Assembly (NCBI RefSeq): GCF_001458335.1
Contig: NZ_CYTO01000024.1
Coordinates: 62,001-126,000 of the forward strand
DNA: 64,000 nucleotides
Direction: 5' to 3'
DNA from: Cognatishimia activa
GTDB taxonomy: Bacteria > Pseudomonadota > Alphaproteobacteria > Rhodobacterales > Rhodobacteraceae
Position numbers and translations under genes: made by a program. Under the pieces are notes generated by a model. The model was not told the origin of the DNA and did no database searches. It saw only the letters and a list, made by a program, of their open reading frames with translations. Shown here one piece after another: positions 34,339-42,797 of the stretch (position 1 is its first letter; each line of letters begins with the position of its first letter).

Positions 34339-35553
34339 ATGCCTGAGAGCTCTTTGATAGGTAGCCGGATACGCGAGCGGCGCTCCCTCGTGGGGCAAAG
34401 GCAGGCAGAATTGGCTAAAGCCGTGGGAATCTCGCCAAGCTACCTCAACTTAATCGAGCATAATAAGCGTAAAATCGGGGGTAAGCTCCTGATCGATATT
34501 GCTCAAGAGTTGGAAGTAGACGTGGCGTTACTTAGTCAGGGCGCAGAGGCGAACCTCGCTGCGAGCCTCCGTCACGCATCTGATGACTGGCCAGATATCG
34601 ATGCCGAGGTGGAACGTATTGACGAATTTGCTGGTCGTTTTCCAGGTTGGGCGCAGCTCGTAACCAAAAGCCATGATCAGGTTCTTAAACTTGAGCGTGT
34701 TGTGGAAACTCTTTCGGACCGCATGGCCTATGATCCCTTGTTGTCAAAATCCATGCACGAAGTTCTCTCGGCGGTGACTGCGATCCATTCGACGTCTTCA
34801 ATTCTGTCTGAAAACAAAGAAATTGGTCCAGAATGGCAGGCGCGATTTTTGCGAAATATCAATGAAGACAGCGCGCGACTTGCGGAAAGCGCGCAGTCAT
34901 TGGTGCAATTCCTTGACGCCGGTAACGACAATCCAGCGGCAATTTCAACACCGCAGCAAGAGATTGAACAGTTCCTAGGTGGGCAAGGGTACCATTTTCC
35001 AGAGCTGGAAACCTTGCGCGGAGATCCCGAGGCCTTGGTTGAAGGAAACGAGGCGCTGCAGACCACTGCAGCTCGTAAACAAGCGCTGCAAATTCTAGAG
35101 CAATATTCCGAAGATGCCGCAAAGGTTCCGCTGGAATCCATCCGCTCGGCAATTCAAATCCATGGTATCGAGCCTTCAAAGCTCACCAATATCTTTCAAG
35201 CCTCAGCCGGTACCGTATTGCGCCGTATTGCGGTGATGCCAGAAGACGTGTTGAAAGCTGATATCGGTTTGGTGGTTTGTGACGCGCCGGGAAATTTACA
35301 GTTTCATCGTAAGCTTCAAGGTTTTGGTTCGCGTCGCTTTATGGCCACCCGTGCGCAATGGCCGTTGTTTGAAGCGCTCAGTCGTCCGATGCAGCCCATT
35401 CGGCGGACGGTTGAAGTGCCTGACTACGAATTTCAGAAGTTTGAGTGCTTCGCGGTGGCTGAGCCGATTAACACAGTGAGCTTTGACGATGTGCCAATCT
35501 ATGCGGCCTATATGTTGATTGTACCGTCATCATACTATCAGCAAGACGACTAG
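34339..35553 (+). CDS. XRE-family short-chain acyl-CoA-type regulator (ScfR/PccR-like)
   Basis: 404-residue transcriptional regulator. Residues 8-65 are an XRE helix-turn-helix (IGSRIRERRSLVGQRQAELAKAVGISPSYLNLIEHNKRK). Next come about 130 residues of helical linker. The C-terminal third (DVLKADIGLVVCDAPGNLQFHRKLQGFGSRRF through the end) matches the DUF2083-type short-chain fatty-acyl-CoA sensing domain of ScfR/RamB/PccR, which often has a Cys/Asp metal or acyl-CoA site. The IrrE/ImmA metalloprotease-like HEXXH that some members carry is absent here. The ATG follows ACGGGGGT. It diverges from the liv-acs operon, its likely target, and heads toward a two-component system. Confidence 0.85.
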   Translation: MPESSLIGSRIRERRSLVGQRQAELAKAVGISPSYLNLIEHNKRKIGGKLLIDIAQELEVDVALLSQGAEANLAASLRHASDDWPDIDAEVERIDEFAGRFPGWAQLVTKSHDQVLKLERVVETLSDRMAYDPLLSKSMHEVLSAVTAIHSTSSILSENKEIGPEWQARFLRNINEDSARLAESAQSLVQFLDAGNDNPAAISTPQQEIEQFLGGQGYHFPELETLRGDPEALVEGNEALQTTAARKQALQILEQYSEDAAKVPLESIRSAIQIHGIEPSKLTNIFQASAGTVLRRIAVMPEDVLKADIGLVVCDAPGNLQFHRKLQGFGSRRFMATRAQWPLFEALSRPMQPIRRTVEVPDYEFQKFECFAVAEPINTVSFDDVPIYAAYMLIVPSSYYQQDD

Positions 35554-35695
35554 GGTTGTGTGTGGCAGGCTGTGCTCCCGTTGTGTTTGTAAGAAACGTC
35601 AGGTAGGACCTGAATTTCTGTTTGAAAATCCTTGGATTTTGGCGCTCGATCTTTAAAGTCACCAGAACGCGCGCTTTTGCAATGGGGAGGAAGGC

Positions 35696-36061
35696 ATGGG
35701 CAAGCGAGTTCTTCTAATCGAAGATGAACCCAATATTATTGAAGCGATCAGCTTCATTTTGTCTCGCGATGGCTGGGACGTCGCAACCCATTCCAATGGG
35801 CATACGGCGGTGGATGCCATTCGGGAACGTGAACCGGATGTGATCATTTTAGACGTCATGCTGCCGGGACGCAGCGGGTATGAGATTCTTGGTGACATCC
35901 GCGCTGACGGAAATACCAGTGTATTGCCCGTCTTGATGCTAACTGCCCGTGGCCAAGCGAAAGACAGGGAAATGGCTGAAGCGGCTGGGGCAAGCATGTT
36001 TATGACCAAGCCATTCTCAAATGCTGACGTGTTAAACGCTGTTAACGAATTGGTGGCGTAA
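35696..36061 (+). CDS. Single-domain response regulator
   Basis: 121-residue receiver with no output domain. Phosphoacceptor Asp53 (IILDVMLPGRSG), acidic pair E9/D10 (LLIEDEP), Thr83 in MLTARG and Lys105 in MTKPF are all present. The last codons (NELVA) reach the stop, which overlaps the start of the next gene (TAATG). Coupled to the SLC5-kinase two genes on, so this is probably its cognate receiver, passing a phosphate on or binding a partner protein. CrbR-type regulators of acs normally carry a LuxR-type DNA-binding domain, which is absent here. ATG preceded by GGGGAGGAAGG. Confidence 0.92.
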   Translation: MGKRVLLIEDEPNIIEAISFILSRDGWDVATHSNGHTAVDAIREREPDVIILDVMLPGRSGYEILGDIRADGNTSVLPVLMLTARGQAKDREMAEAAGASMFMTKPFSNADVLNAVNELVA

Positions 36062-36348
36062 TGCGGCCGCCGGCCCAAACGGTTTTTCTAGAGCGTCAAA
36101 CATATCGGCGCCGGCGTCTGATTGATCTGATCAAAATCTTACCGTTGATTGGTCTGGTGCTTTGGCTTGTGCCTCTGCTTTGGCCAACGGAGGGTGCTGA
36201 GCAAGTCTCGAGCGCCAACGCGACCATATATATATTTGCCATTTGGTTTGTGCTCATTGTAGCCAAAGCACTTTCAGTTAATGCGTTTAATGCCGGCGGA
36301 TCTCAGAAAGATGATGAGCTGAAAGGGGATGAACGTGGGCAGTCTTAA
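36061..36348 (+). CDS. Small membrane protein linked to the SLC5-kinase
   Basis: 95-residue protein with a basic N-terminus (ERQTYRRRRLIDLIK), two hydrophobic helices at about 23-42 and 55-73, and a hydrophilic C-terminal tail. It has no recognisable family. Its start overlaps the stop of the receiver, and its last 20 bases overlap the start of the SLC5-kinase, so the three are translationally coupled. Small partner subunits are known for some sodium/solute symporters, so it may be an accessory to the symporter-kinase. That is inference; confidence that the gene is real comes from the coupling. Confidence 0.75.
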   Translation: MRPPAQTVFLERQTYRRRRLIDLIKILPLIGLVLWLVPLLWPTEGAEQVSSANATIYIFAIWFVLIVAKALSVNAFNAGGSQKDDELKGDERGQS

Positions 36349-39013
36349 CGCGCTTATCGCCGTTTGCCTCATCTATGTCATCTTCCTGTTTGGAGTGGCG
36401 TTCGCAGCGGAGCGTGCTGCCATGCGCGGCAAGGGCGGCTTGCTAAAGCTGCCATTGGTCTACACCTTATCGCTGTCTGTATATTGCACCGCTTGGACCT
36501 TTTATGGTGCAGTTGGTTACGCTGCGCGGTCAGGGCTCGAATATCTCACGATCTACATTGGCCCGTCTTTGGTGCTGTTTGGCTGGTGGTGGGGGCTGCG
36601 CAAAATGGTGCGCATTGGGCGCAGTCAAAGGATTACGTCGATTGCCGACATGATCTCATCTCGTTACGGTAAATCCAATATTTTGGCGGTTGGCGTGACG
36701 GTTTTAGCGGTTATTGGCACCACGCCGTATATTGCACTTCAACTTCAATCGGTTACGACAAGCTTTGCCGTGTTTTCGGGTGCCCCTGAATCGCCGGGTA
36801 CGCTCACCGCAACCGCGCTGTGGGTTGCCGCAGGACTTGCGGTTTTCACCATTCTTTTTGGTACCCGCAATCTTGATGCAAATGAGCGGCACTACGGGGT
36901 CGTTATGGCGATTGCTGTTGAAGCGATTGTAAAGCTCTTTGCGCTATTGGCGGTCGGTGTGTTTGTCGTCTGGGGGATTGCAGATGGGCCAAGCGACATT
37001 CTGAACCGCATTGATAACTCCAAAATTGCAAATTGGGAGATCCAAGGCGGGCGCTGGGCTGGGCTCATTTTTCTCTCTGCGGCGGCCATTCTGTGTTTGC
37101 CACGGATGTTCCAGGTCATGGTCGTTGAGAACGAAAACGAAGACCACTTGCGCACAGCCAGTTGGGCATTCCCAGCTTATTTGATGATCATGAGCCTGTT
37201 TGTTGTTCCAATCGCAGTAGTCGGTTTGGATTTGCTTCCAGCAGGGGCCAACCCAGATTTGTTTGTTCTGACCTTGCCTCTGGCAACAGGGAACGAAGGG
37301 CTGGCAATGCTATCCTTCTTGGGAGGGTTTAGCTCTGCGACCTCTATGGTGATCGTCGCGGCTATCGCTCTTTCCACCATGGTCTCTAACCACATCGTGA
37401 TGCCCATTTGGTTGTCAACGTCTGACGGGAATGGCGCAACGATCTCGGGCGATGTGCGAGGCGTCGTGCTGATGTCGCGCCGCATCTCTATCGTCGTTGT
37501 CCTTTTGTTGGGCTATATTTACTACCGGGTATCTGGCGGCGGAACGGCCCTTGCTTCGATCGGTCTGATTTCTTTCACCGCGGTCGCGCAATTTTTGCCT
37601 GTGCTGGTGGGAGGCATTTTCTGGCGTGGTGCAACGCGGCTCGGCGCGATTGCGGGCTTGACCGTTGGCTTTGTTCTTTGGGCGTATTGCTTGTTTTTGC
37701 CCAGCTTTGGGCCGGATGTGGTTCTAAGTAGCAATTTGCTTGAGTACGGCCTTTTTGGATTCAGCTGGCTGCGTCCACAGGCCTTGTTTGGCATCACGGG
37801 ACTTGACCCTTTGATCCATACGGTTTTCTGGTCTATCTCTTTAAACACGCTCGCCTTTTTCCTTGTGTCTCTTTTAAGTTTCCCTGAACCGCTTGAGCGG
37901 CTGCAGGGCGCTCAATTTGTGAACATCTTTGAGCACTCCTCGCGCACGCCAACTTGGAGTGGAGGCGTGGCAAAATCCGAAGAATTGATGGTGATGGCGC
38001 AGCGGATTTTGGGTGCCCGTGAAGCACAAGTTCTGTTTGCGCGCGAGGCCGAACGCCAAGGATTGTCAGGCGTGCTTCCGGAGCCGAACGCAGCTTTCTT
38101 GCAGGTGCTGGAGCGCGAGCTTTCTGGCTCAGTTGGTGCCGCCACCGCTCATGCGATGGTCAGCCAAATTGTGGGTGGAGCTTCGGTGTCGGTCCAAGAC
38201 CTCATGGCCGTGGCCAATGAGACCGCGCAGATCATGGAATATTCGAGCCAACTGGAAGTGAAGTCTGACGAGCTTGAACGAACGGCGCGCCAGCTTCGCC
38301 GGGCAAATGAAAAACTCTTACAGGTTTCAGAGCAAAAAGATGACTTCCTAAGCCAGGTGAGCCACGAGTTGCGCACGCCGATGACTTCCGTTCGCGCATT
38401 CTCAGAGATCCTGCGCGACAGTGAAAAGCTGTCAGAGGAAGACAAGCGCCGCTACAGCGGCATCATCTACAACGAAGCCGTGCGGCTGACGCGATTGCTT
38501 GATGACCTCTTGGATCTGAACGTTTTGGAGAATGGGCGGGTCTCTTTGCACACGCAAGAGGCTGTGCTGAAAGAGGTCTTAGACCACGCCATTGAGACTG
38601 CTCTGAGCGGGTCGGAGGCAAAGCTCAAGGTGGAGCGTTCGAAGTCGGCTCTTATCCTAATTGAAACAGACCTAGACCGGCTGGGGCAGGTGTTTATCAA
38701 CGTCATTCGCAACGCTCAAAAGTACTGCGAGGCAGAGAGCCCCAAACTCTCGATTGTCATCACAGAAGACGTCGAACAGGTCTTAGTCGATTTCATCGAC
38801 AACGGTACGGGCATTCCCCATGAGGCTCAGGAAATGATCTTTGACAAGTTCGCCCGAATGAACCCGCAAAAGGCCGGCGGCGCGGGTTTGGGGCTCGCGA
38901 TTTGTCGAGAGATTATGCAGCGGCTTGGTGGGGATATTGCATATTTACCCGGGCAAGGGGGCACCGCATTTCGTGTAACTGTGCCGCATCGCATGCGAAT
39001 GGCGGCACAATAA
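36329..39013 (+). CDS. SLC5 symporter-histidine kinase fusion (CrbS-like)
   Basis: 894-residue hybrid. Residues about 5-530 are a sodium/solute symporter of about 13 helices (TAWTFYGAVGYAARSGLEYL, ITSIADMISSRYGKS, and FLGGFSSATSMVIVAAIALSTMVSN). Residues about 545-650 are an amphipathic helical STAC-type linker. A dimerisation/phosphoacceptor domain follows (DDFLSQVSHELRTPMTSVRAFSEIL, His679), then ATPase motifs: N-box NVIRNAQKY, G1 VDFIDNGTGI and G2 GGAGLGLAICREI. The architecture matches CrbS, which senses acetate and turns on acs in other proteobacteria. Here it sits 2 kb from a ScfR-like regulator divergent from acs. There is no PAS domain. A transport-coupled sensing role is inferred. 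Confidence 0.92.
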   Translation: MNVGSLNALIAVCLIYVIFLFGVAFAAERAAMRGKGGLLKLPLVYTLSLSVYCTAWTFYGAVGYAARSGLEYLTIYIGPSLVLFGWWWGLRKMVRIGRSQRITSIADMISSRYGKSNILAVGVTVLAVIGTTPYIALQLQSVTTSFAVFSGAPESPGTLTATALWVAAGLAVFTILFGTRNLDANERHYGVVMAIAVEAIVKLFALLAVGVFVVWGIADGPSDILNRIDNSKIANWEIQGGRWAGLIFLSAAAILCLPRMFQVMVVENENEDHLRTASWAFPAYLMIMSLFVVPIAVVGLDLLPAGANPDLFVLTLPLATGNEGLAMLSFLGGFSSATSMVIVAAIALSTMVSNHIVMPIWLSTSDGNGATISGDVRGVVLMSRRISIVVVLLLGYIYYRVSGGGTALASIGLISFTAVAQFLPVLVGGIFWRGATRLGAIAGLTVGFVLWAYCLFLPSFGPDVVLSSNLLEYGLFGFSWLRPQALFGITGLDPLIHTVFWSISLNTLAFFLVSLLSFPEPLERLQGAQFVNIFEHSSRTPTWSGGVAKSEELMVMAQRILGAREAQVLFAREAERQGLSGVLPEPNAAFLQVLERELSGSVGAATAHAMVSQIVGGASVSVQDLMAVANETAQIMEYSSQLEVKSDELERTARQLRRANEKLLQVSEQKDDFLSQVSHELRTPMTSVRAFSEILRDSEKLSEEDKRRYSGIIYNEAVRLTRLLDDLLDLNVLENGRVSLHTQEAVLKEVLDHAIETALSGSEAKLKVERSKSALILIETDLDRLGQVFINVIRNAQKYCEAESPKLSIVITEDVEQVLVDFIDNGTGIPHEAQEMIFDKFARMNPQKAGGAGLGLAICREIMQRLGGDIAYLPGQGGTAFRVTVPHRMRMAAQ

Positions 39014-39028
39014 TCGGCTAATCTAAAT

Positions 39029-39454
39029 TTAAGACTGTGCGAGCATTTCCAGCTGCGGGCGAAGTTGCTCCAGCTGATAGCCACCTTGAGCGGCCGCGCC
39101 GATCAACTGATCTGGGCTGTAGGTGTCGGCATGGCCGAGCATCCACGCCACGGTGCTTCGCGTGCCAGATGCGCAATAAGCCAAGACCCTACCTTCGCTG
39201 CTCTCCAGAGTCTGGCGCTGCAAGGACAGTCGATCTGACGTCATTGTGTCATGGGTCAGTGGGTTCGTTACAAACTCCAGCCCTGCGTCCTTTGACGCTT
39301 TCTCAAGTTCAGCTGCAAAATGAGAAGGTGGATTTTCAGCGTCGGGGCGGTTGCAAATAATGCATGTGAAACCGGCCGCGGCGATGGCGGGAATGTCCTC
39401 CACAGAAATCTGCGGAGACACCGAGTAATTTGGCGTGATATCGCGAATGTCCAT
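39029..39454 (-). CDS. TIGR01244-family putative phosphatase/sulfurtransferase
   Basis: 141-residue protein of the beta-lactamase-hydrolase-like/TIGR01244 family with a DSP/rhodanese-like active site. N-terminal MDIRDITPNYSVSPQISVEDIPAIAAAGFTCIICNRPDAE and LAYCASGTRSTVAWML contain the P-loop with Cys94 and Arg99. Family members are annotated as sulfur transferases or phosphatases; some are fused to a metallo-beta-lactamase-fold persulfide dioxygenase. Here it stands alone, convergent with the SLC5-kinase (15 bases apart). The substrate is unknown. Confidence 0.85.
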   Translation of the reverse strand: MDIRDITPNYSVSPQISVEDIPAIAAAGFTCIICNRPDAENPPSHFAAELEKASKDAGLEFVTNPLTHDTMTSDRLSLQRQTLESSEGRVLAYCASGTRSTVAWMLGHADTYSPDQLIGAAAQGGYQLEQLRPQLEMLAQS

Positions 39455-39768
39455 GGCCTGTTGATTAAAGCGCTGGGGACGCTCTGTCTAGCGTTGCCGA
39501 GATTTTTGGCTGCGGGTTTTGACGGAGATCAAAGACCGAACAAATTCGATGCATTACTGTGCAAACAGGAAGAAATGTTGGTCGTTGGTTCACGCAAAAG
39601 CCGCCACAACTTGATTCTGAGCGTAAAGCACGAGCTTTTTGGGGATCTAAGTGAGATTTTGCAAAAAAATTTTCCGTTTTCACAGGGTCTTGTCAAAACG
39701 ATGCACTTTTTTGACATAACGGCGGTGCGAATCGCGCTACAACTTTGTTGGCTAGGGAGGAACTCGAG
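39455..39768. other. 314-base intergenic region
   Basis: Gap between the divergent TIGR01244 gene and the small gene at 39769. Short frames here lack ribosome sites and family-like sequence. It contains an AT-rich stretch (39655-39720) and TTGACA/TTGTCA elements. I see no RNA gene or repeat. Confidence 0.5.
39711..39742 (+). promoter_or_regulatory. Possible sigma-70 promoter
   Basis: TTGACA at 39711-39716 is a perfect -35 box, but the -10 side is poor (GCTACA at 39736-39741, 19 bases on). It sits 50 bases before the start of the small gene. Confidence 0.35.
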
Positions 39769-39984
39769 ATGGAAGTGAAAGAGCTAATCGAACGGGCACG
39801 TGGGATTGAGAAAAGCATATCAGATGCTACTGGCGATCTTAGATTCGAGCTTCATGACCAATTGCACCGGACTTTAGAGTTGATCAAACTTAATGGCGGC
39901 AAAGTGCCGACTGGTCTTCATCGTTTGGATTTGGATCTGGTGGACGAGGCGGTCGAGGCCTCTTTTGACAACGTCCCTGTCTAA
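39769..39984 (+). CDS. Small conserved protein of unknown function
   Basis: 71-residue soluble protein, MEVKELIERARGIEKSISDATGDLRFELHDQLHRTLELIKL followed by GGKVPTGLHRLDLDLVDEAVEASFDNVPV. Two amphipathic helices and an acidic C-terminus are apparent; no motif is recognised. ATG chosen for the excellent AGGGAGG upstream. It lies 63 bases before the FadB-like gene on the same strand and may be transcribed with it. Confidence 0.7.
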   Translation: MEVKELIERARGIEKSISDATGDLRFELHDQLHRTLELIKLNGGKVPTGLHRLDLDLVDEAVEASFDNVPV

Positions 39985-40047
39985 ACTGCAGACCACTTGC
40001 CAGATGCCCCTATTATCGTTGTAGGGTTATGCCATTAGAAATGGACT

Positions 40048-42141
40048 TTGGTGGGCAGGACTTTGCGGGAATTGGTAACATGTAAGACCATTGGTTCGGT
40101 CTGCCTGATTGAAATGGATGATGGGCGCGACAATCGTTTGTCGCGCTCTTTCTGTATCGCGCTTACTGACGCGCTCAAGGAAGCCTTCGCCGATGATGCG
40201 GTGAGACTTGTATTATTGATTGGGAACCGACAAGGCTTTTCAGTGGGGTATGCGCTGGACGAGATCTCCAACGAAACTGCTCAGAACGCTCTATTCGAGT
40301 TGGTGGATTCACTGGCAGATGCACCAAAGCCGGTGGTCGCCGCAGTTCGCGGAAACGCGTTTGGTGCTGGCTTTGAAATCGCATTGCTCTGTGCATTTCG
40401 TCTCGCGTCTCCGACCGCGCAGTTTGGGTTTCCCGAAGTCGCTTTGTCTTTGCCACCAGGAGCGGGTGCAACCCAGACCTTGCCACGTTTGCTTGGTGCC
40501 TCGCCTGCACTCGCTTTATTGCTGGACGGCATAACTGTCTCCCCTGATAGCTTGGGTGCTGTTGTTGATGCAGAAATCAATGGGGATTTCAGATCCGGAG
40601 CTTTGAGATTTGCGCAAGCAATGGCCGCCGAGAATCTAGAAGGGGTTGCTATGGCGGATCGCCGTGAGGGGCTAGAGAACCCTATGGCTTTTCAGACGGA
40701 CCTGATTGCCGCGCGCGAAGCGCGCTCATCCGATCCCTCTGTGTCGCATGATATTATCAAAGCGGTAGAATGTGCGCTGTTATTGCCCTTTCACGCGGGG
40801 CTTGCGTTCGAAAGAGAGCAATTTAAGTCGTCGGAGGCGCGCCCGGAGTCGCGCGGCCAAAGACATCTGGAGAGTCAAAGGCGATTGAGACAGCGGGCCA
40901 GTCTGAATGCGGGGCTTTCTGGCGATGGACTGGAGCGGATTGGTGTCCTGGGGCAGACAGAAACTGCGTTTGTCATAGCCGCACGGCTGCTTTTGTGCGG
41001 CGCCAATGTGACTTTGTTTCACTCAAAGGATGAAGCCGCAGAAGATGTGCGTTTTGATATTTTAGATGCCGCAAGAAGCGAAGCAGAGATTTTTGGGCTG
41101 AACCAGACATATGAGCGCCAGGTTGCGGATCAATTAACCCTGTCTGAGCAACTTGAGGACTGTGCTACGGTTGATATGGTGCTCGACTGCTCCGACGATG
41201 GGGGCGACGAACGCGAGCGTCGCGCCGTCGCGCTGGCAGGGATCGTGCCAGATCATGCATCGTTTGTGTCAATCACGGATCAGGTTGAGGAACTAGATCT
41301 GACGGAGGCCTTTGGGCGTGTTGCCCAATCCGCTACAATTTGGCTACCCAATCCGATGCTCGGACAATCTTGTGAGTTTCATATCAGCCGCACGCCAGAC
41401 GGGGACTTGAACCCGGTTGCCTTGGTCCAGACGCAGGCTTTGCTCGAACGGTTAAGGCTGTTTGGTGTCAGTGTCTCCCAAACCGCAGGTCTTGCCACAA
41501 CCGCTCTCTTTCTCTCGTTGCTGGAAGCCGCGGAACAGATCGCAATTGGCGGTAGCGCGATTGACACGATTGATCGCGCATTGCGCGGGTTTGGCGTCCA
41601 GCAGGGGCCTTTCGAACTCGCGGATCGAGTCGGGCTTGATAGCATCCGGCTGCTCATGGCGCAGAGCCCAGAAAAGCTACAGGTGAATTTGCCTTTGACA
41701 TACGCGCTTGCCAAAGCCGGAGAAGTTGGCTTGAGCAGTCAGGCCGGTTTCTATCTCTACGAAGAGGATATGATCGGACGACAAAATCCCGAGGCGAAAC
41801 TTGAACTGGACGCCCTCCGATCTGATGCGGGCGTCAATGCGAGTGATGAGGTGATCGTGGAGAGATGTTTGGGATCTCTTGCAAACACTGGGGCCATGTT
41901 GTTGGCGGAAGGTATTGTGTCCAAACCTGCGGAACTGGATATTCTCGCTGTGGATCACTTAGGCTTTAAGCCGCAAACGGGGGGGCCTTTTCACAGTGCA
42001 GACCAACACGGGTTGCTGGGATTGCGGTATCAACTGAGTGCCGGGCGATCAGATCAGCAACCTAATTCCCATTTCATAGATATGATCAAAAATGGCATGA
42101 ATTTCAACGCTTTAAACGCCGAAGCTGATGGTGTCAGCTGA
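40048..42141 (+). CDS. FadB-like multifunctional beta-oxidation protein, degenerate
   Basis: About 697 residues with the layout of a FadB/FadJ alpha subunit: crotonase fold (1-190), linker, NAD-binding hydroxyacyl-CoA dehydrogenase domain (about 295-480) and its C-terminal half (490-690). In the crotonase part, Glu110 (GAGFEIALLC) and Glu130 (FGFPEVALSLPPGAGATQTLPRL) are retained. In the dehydrogenase part, the dinucleotide motif reads IGVLGQTETA rather than GxGxxG, and the catalytic His of FNPxHxM is missing (LPNPMLGQSC). Hydratase activity may remain; dehydrogenase activity looks doubtful. The start is uncertain: TTG (40048) or GTG (40051) lack a ribosome site, and TTG at 40063 or 40072 is possible. 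Confidence 0.78.
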   Translation: MVGRTLRELVTCKTIGSVCLIEMDDGRDNRLSRSFCIALTDALKEAFADDAVRLVLLIGNRQGFSVGYALDEISNETAQNALFELVDSLADAPKPVVAAVRGNAFGAGFEIALLCAFRLASPTAQFGFPEVALSLPPGAGATQTLPRLLGASPALALLLDGITVSPDSLGAVVDAEINGDFRSGALRFAQAMAAENLEGVAMADRREGLENPMAFQTDLIAAREARSSDPSVSHDIIKAVECALLLPFHAGLAFEREQFKSSEARPESRGQRHLESQRRLRQRASLNAGLSGDGLERIGVLGQTETAFVIAARLLLCGANVTLFHSKDEAAEDVRFDILDAARSEAEIFGLNQTYERQVADQLTLSEQLEDCATVDMVLDCSDDGGDERERRAVALAGIVPDHASFVSITDQVEELDLTEAFGRVAQSATIWLPNPMLGQSCEFHISRTPDGDLNPVALVQTQALLERLRLFGVSVSQTAGLATTALFLSLLEAAEQIAIGGSAIDTIDRALRGFGVQQGPFELADRVGLDSIRLLMAQSPEKLQVNLPLTYALAKAGEVGLSSQAGFYLYEEDMIGRQNPEAKLELDALRSDAGVNASDEVIVERCLGSLANTGAMLLAEGIVSKPAELDILAVDHLGFKPQTGGPFHSADQHGLLGLRYQLSAGRSDQQPNSHFIDMIKNGMNFNALNAEADGVS

Positions 42142-42349
42142 AGGAAATACCCACCATCACGACCATAAGGCCAATGACAGAGAGGAAAAGCGATCCAAGG
42201 TTCAAAGGCATCACTTTTTGAACCGCTGCGCGCAGTTCCTCGTCAGCCAGCTGCTGTTTTTTCAAACGTGCCACACGGATAATGGACAGGATCAAACCTG
42301 CGAGACCCACCAGCGAAATCGCGGTGCCGACCCAAATCAACCATTCCAT
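42134..42349 (-). CDS. Small membrane protein of unknown function
   Basis: 71-residue protein with two hydrophobic helices (about residues 3-24 and 50-70) joined by a basic loop (RVARLKKQQLADEELRAAVQKVMP). The ATG giving MEWLIWVGTA was chosen because GGGAGAG lies 9 bases upstream; a slightly earlier start is possible. Its last 8 bases overlap the convergent FadB-like gene. No family recognised. Confidence 0.7.
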   Translation of the reverse strand: MEWLIWVGTAISLVGLAGLILSIIRVARLKKQQLADEELRAAVQKVMPLNLGSLFLSVIGLMVVMVGISFS

Positions 42350-42481
42350 TATGCATCTCTCCCTCAAGATCGTTGCATCGCCTAACGGATTGAGCGCTTA
42401 TTCGCAAGGCTGATCCGATTGGTGGCTTGCGGCTGATAATGGACGCGATTAGGGTGCGCGACGAAGAAGACAGGAGAGACC

Positions 42482-42742
42482 ATGTCCGACAGCACCGTTG
42501 AGGCAAGCTACCGCGTCACCGCGGACGAATTGCGCCAGTTCATCGAACGTTTCGAACGTTTGGAACAGGAAAAGAAAGACATTATGGAACACCAAAAAGA
42601 GGTGATGGCCGAAGCCAAAGGGCGCGGCTATGACGTCAAGGTGATGCGCAAGATTATCGCGCTGCGCAAGCGTGACCAGAACGATATCGCCGAAGAAGAG
42701 GCTGTTCTGGAAATGTACAAAGAAGCGCTGGGTATGAGCTAA
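42482..42742 (+). CDS. gapR: GapR-type DUF2312 nucleoid protein
   Basis: 86-residue DUF2312 protein. The opening SYRVTADELRQFIERFERLEQEKKDIMEHQKEVMAEAKGRGYDVKVMRKIIALRKRDQND is nearly diagnostic. In Caulobacter the homologue GapR binds AT-rich overtwisted DNA ahead of replication forks and stimulates gyrase. The ATG follows CAGGAGAGACC. A terminator lies 30 bases after the stop. Single small gene, with no operon partner visible. Confidence 0.93.
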   Translation: MSDSTVEASYRVTADELRQFIERFERLEQEKKDIMEHQKEVMAEAKGRGYDVKVMRKIIALRKRDQNDIAEEEAVLEMYKEALGMS

Positions 42743-42771
42743 AGCTCTGATCCTTTACAGCACAGCCAAAG

Positions 42772-42796
42772 CCCCGGTCTGACCGGGGTTTTTTGT
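42772..42796 (+). terminator. Rho-independent terminator of gapR
   Basis: CCCCGGT and ACCGGGG around CTG, followed by TTTTTTG. Confidence 0.87.
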
Positions 42797-42797
42797 T

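Noticed and set aside
39465-39717. Small open frames in the 314-base gap
   Set aside because: No ribosome site, no conserved-looking sequence, and overlapping frames on the same strand.
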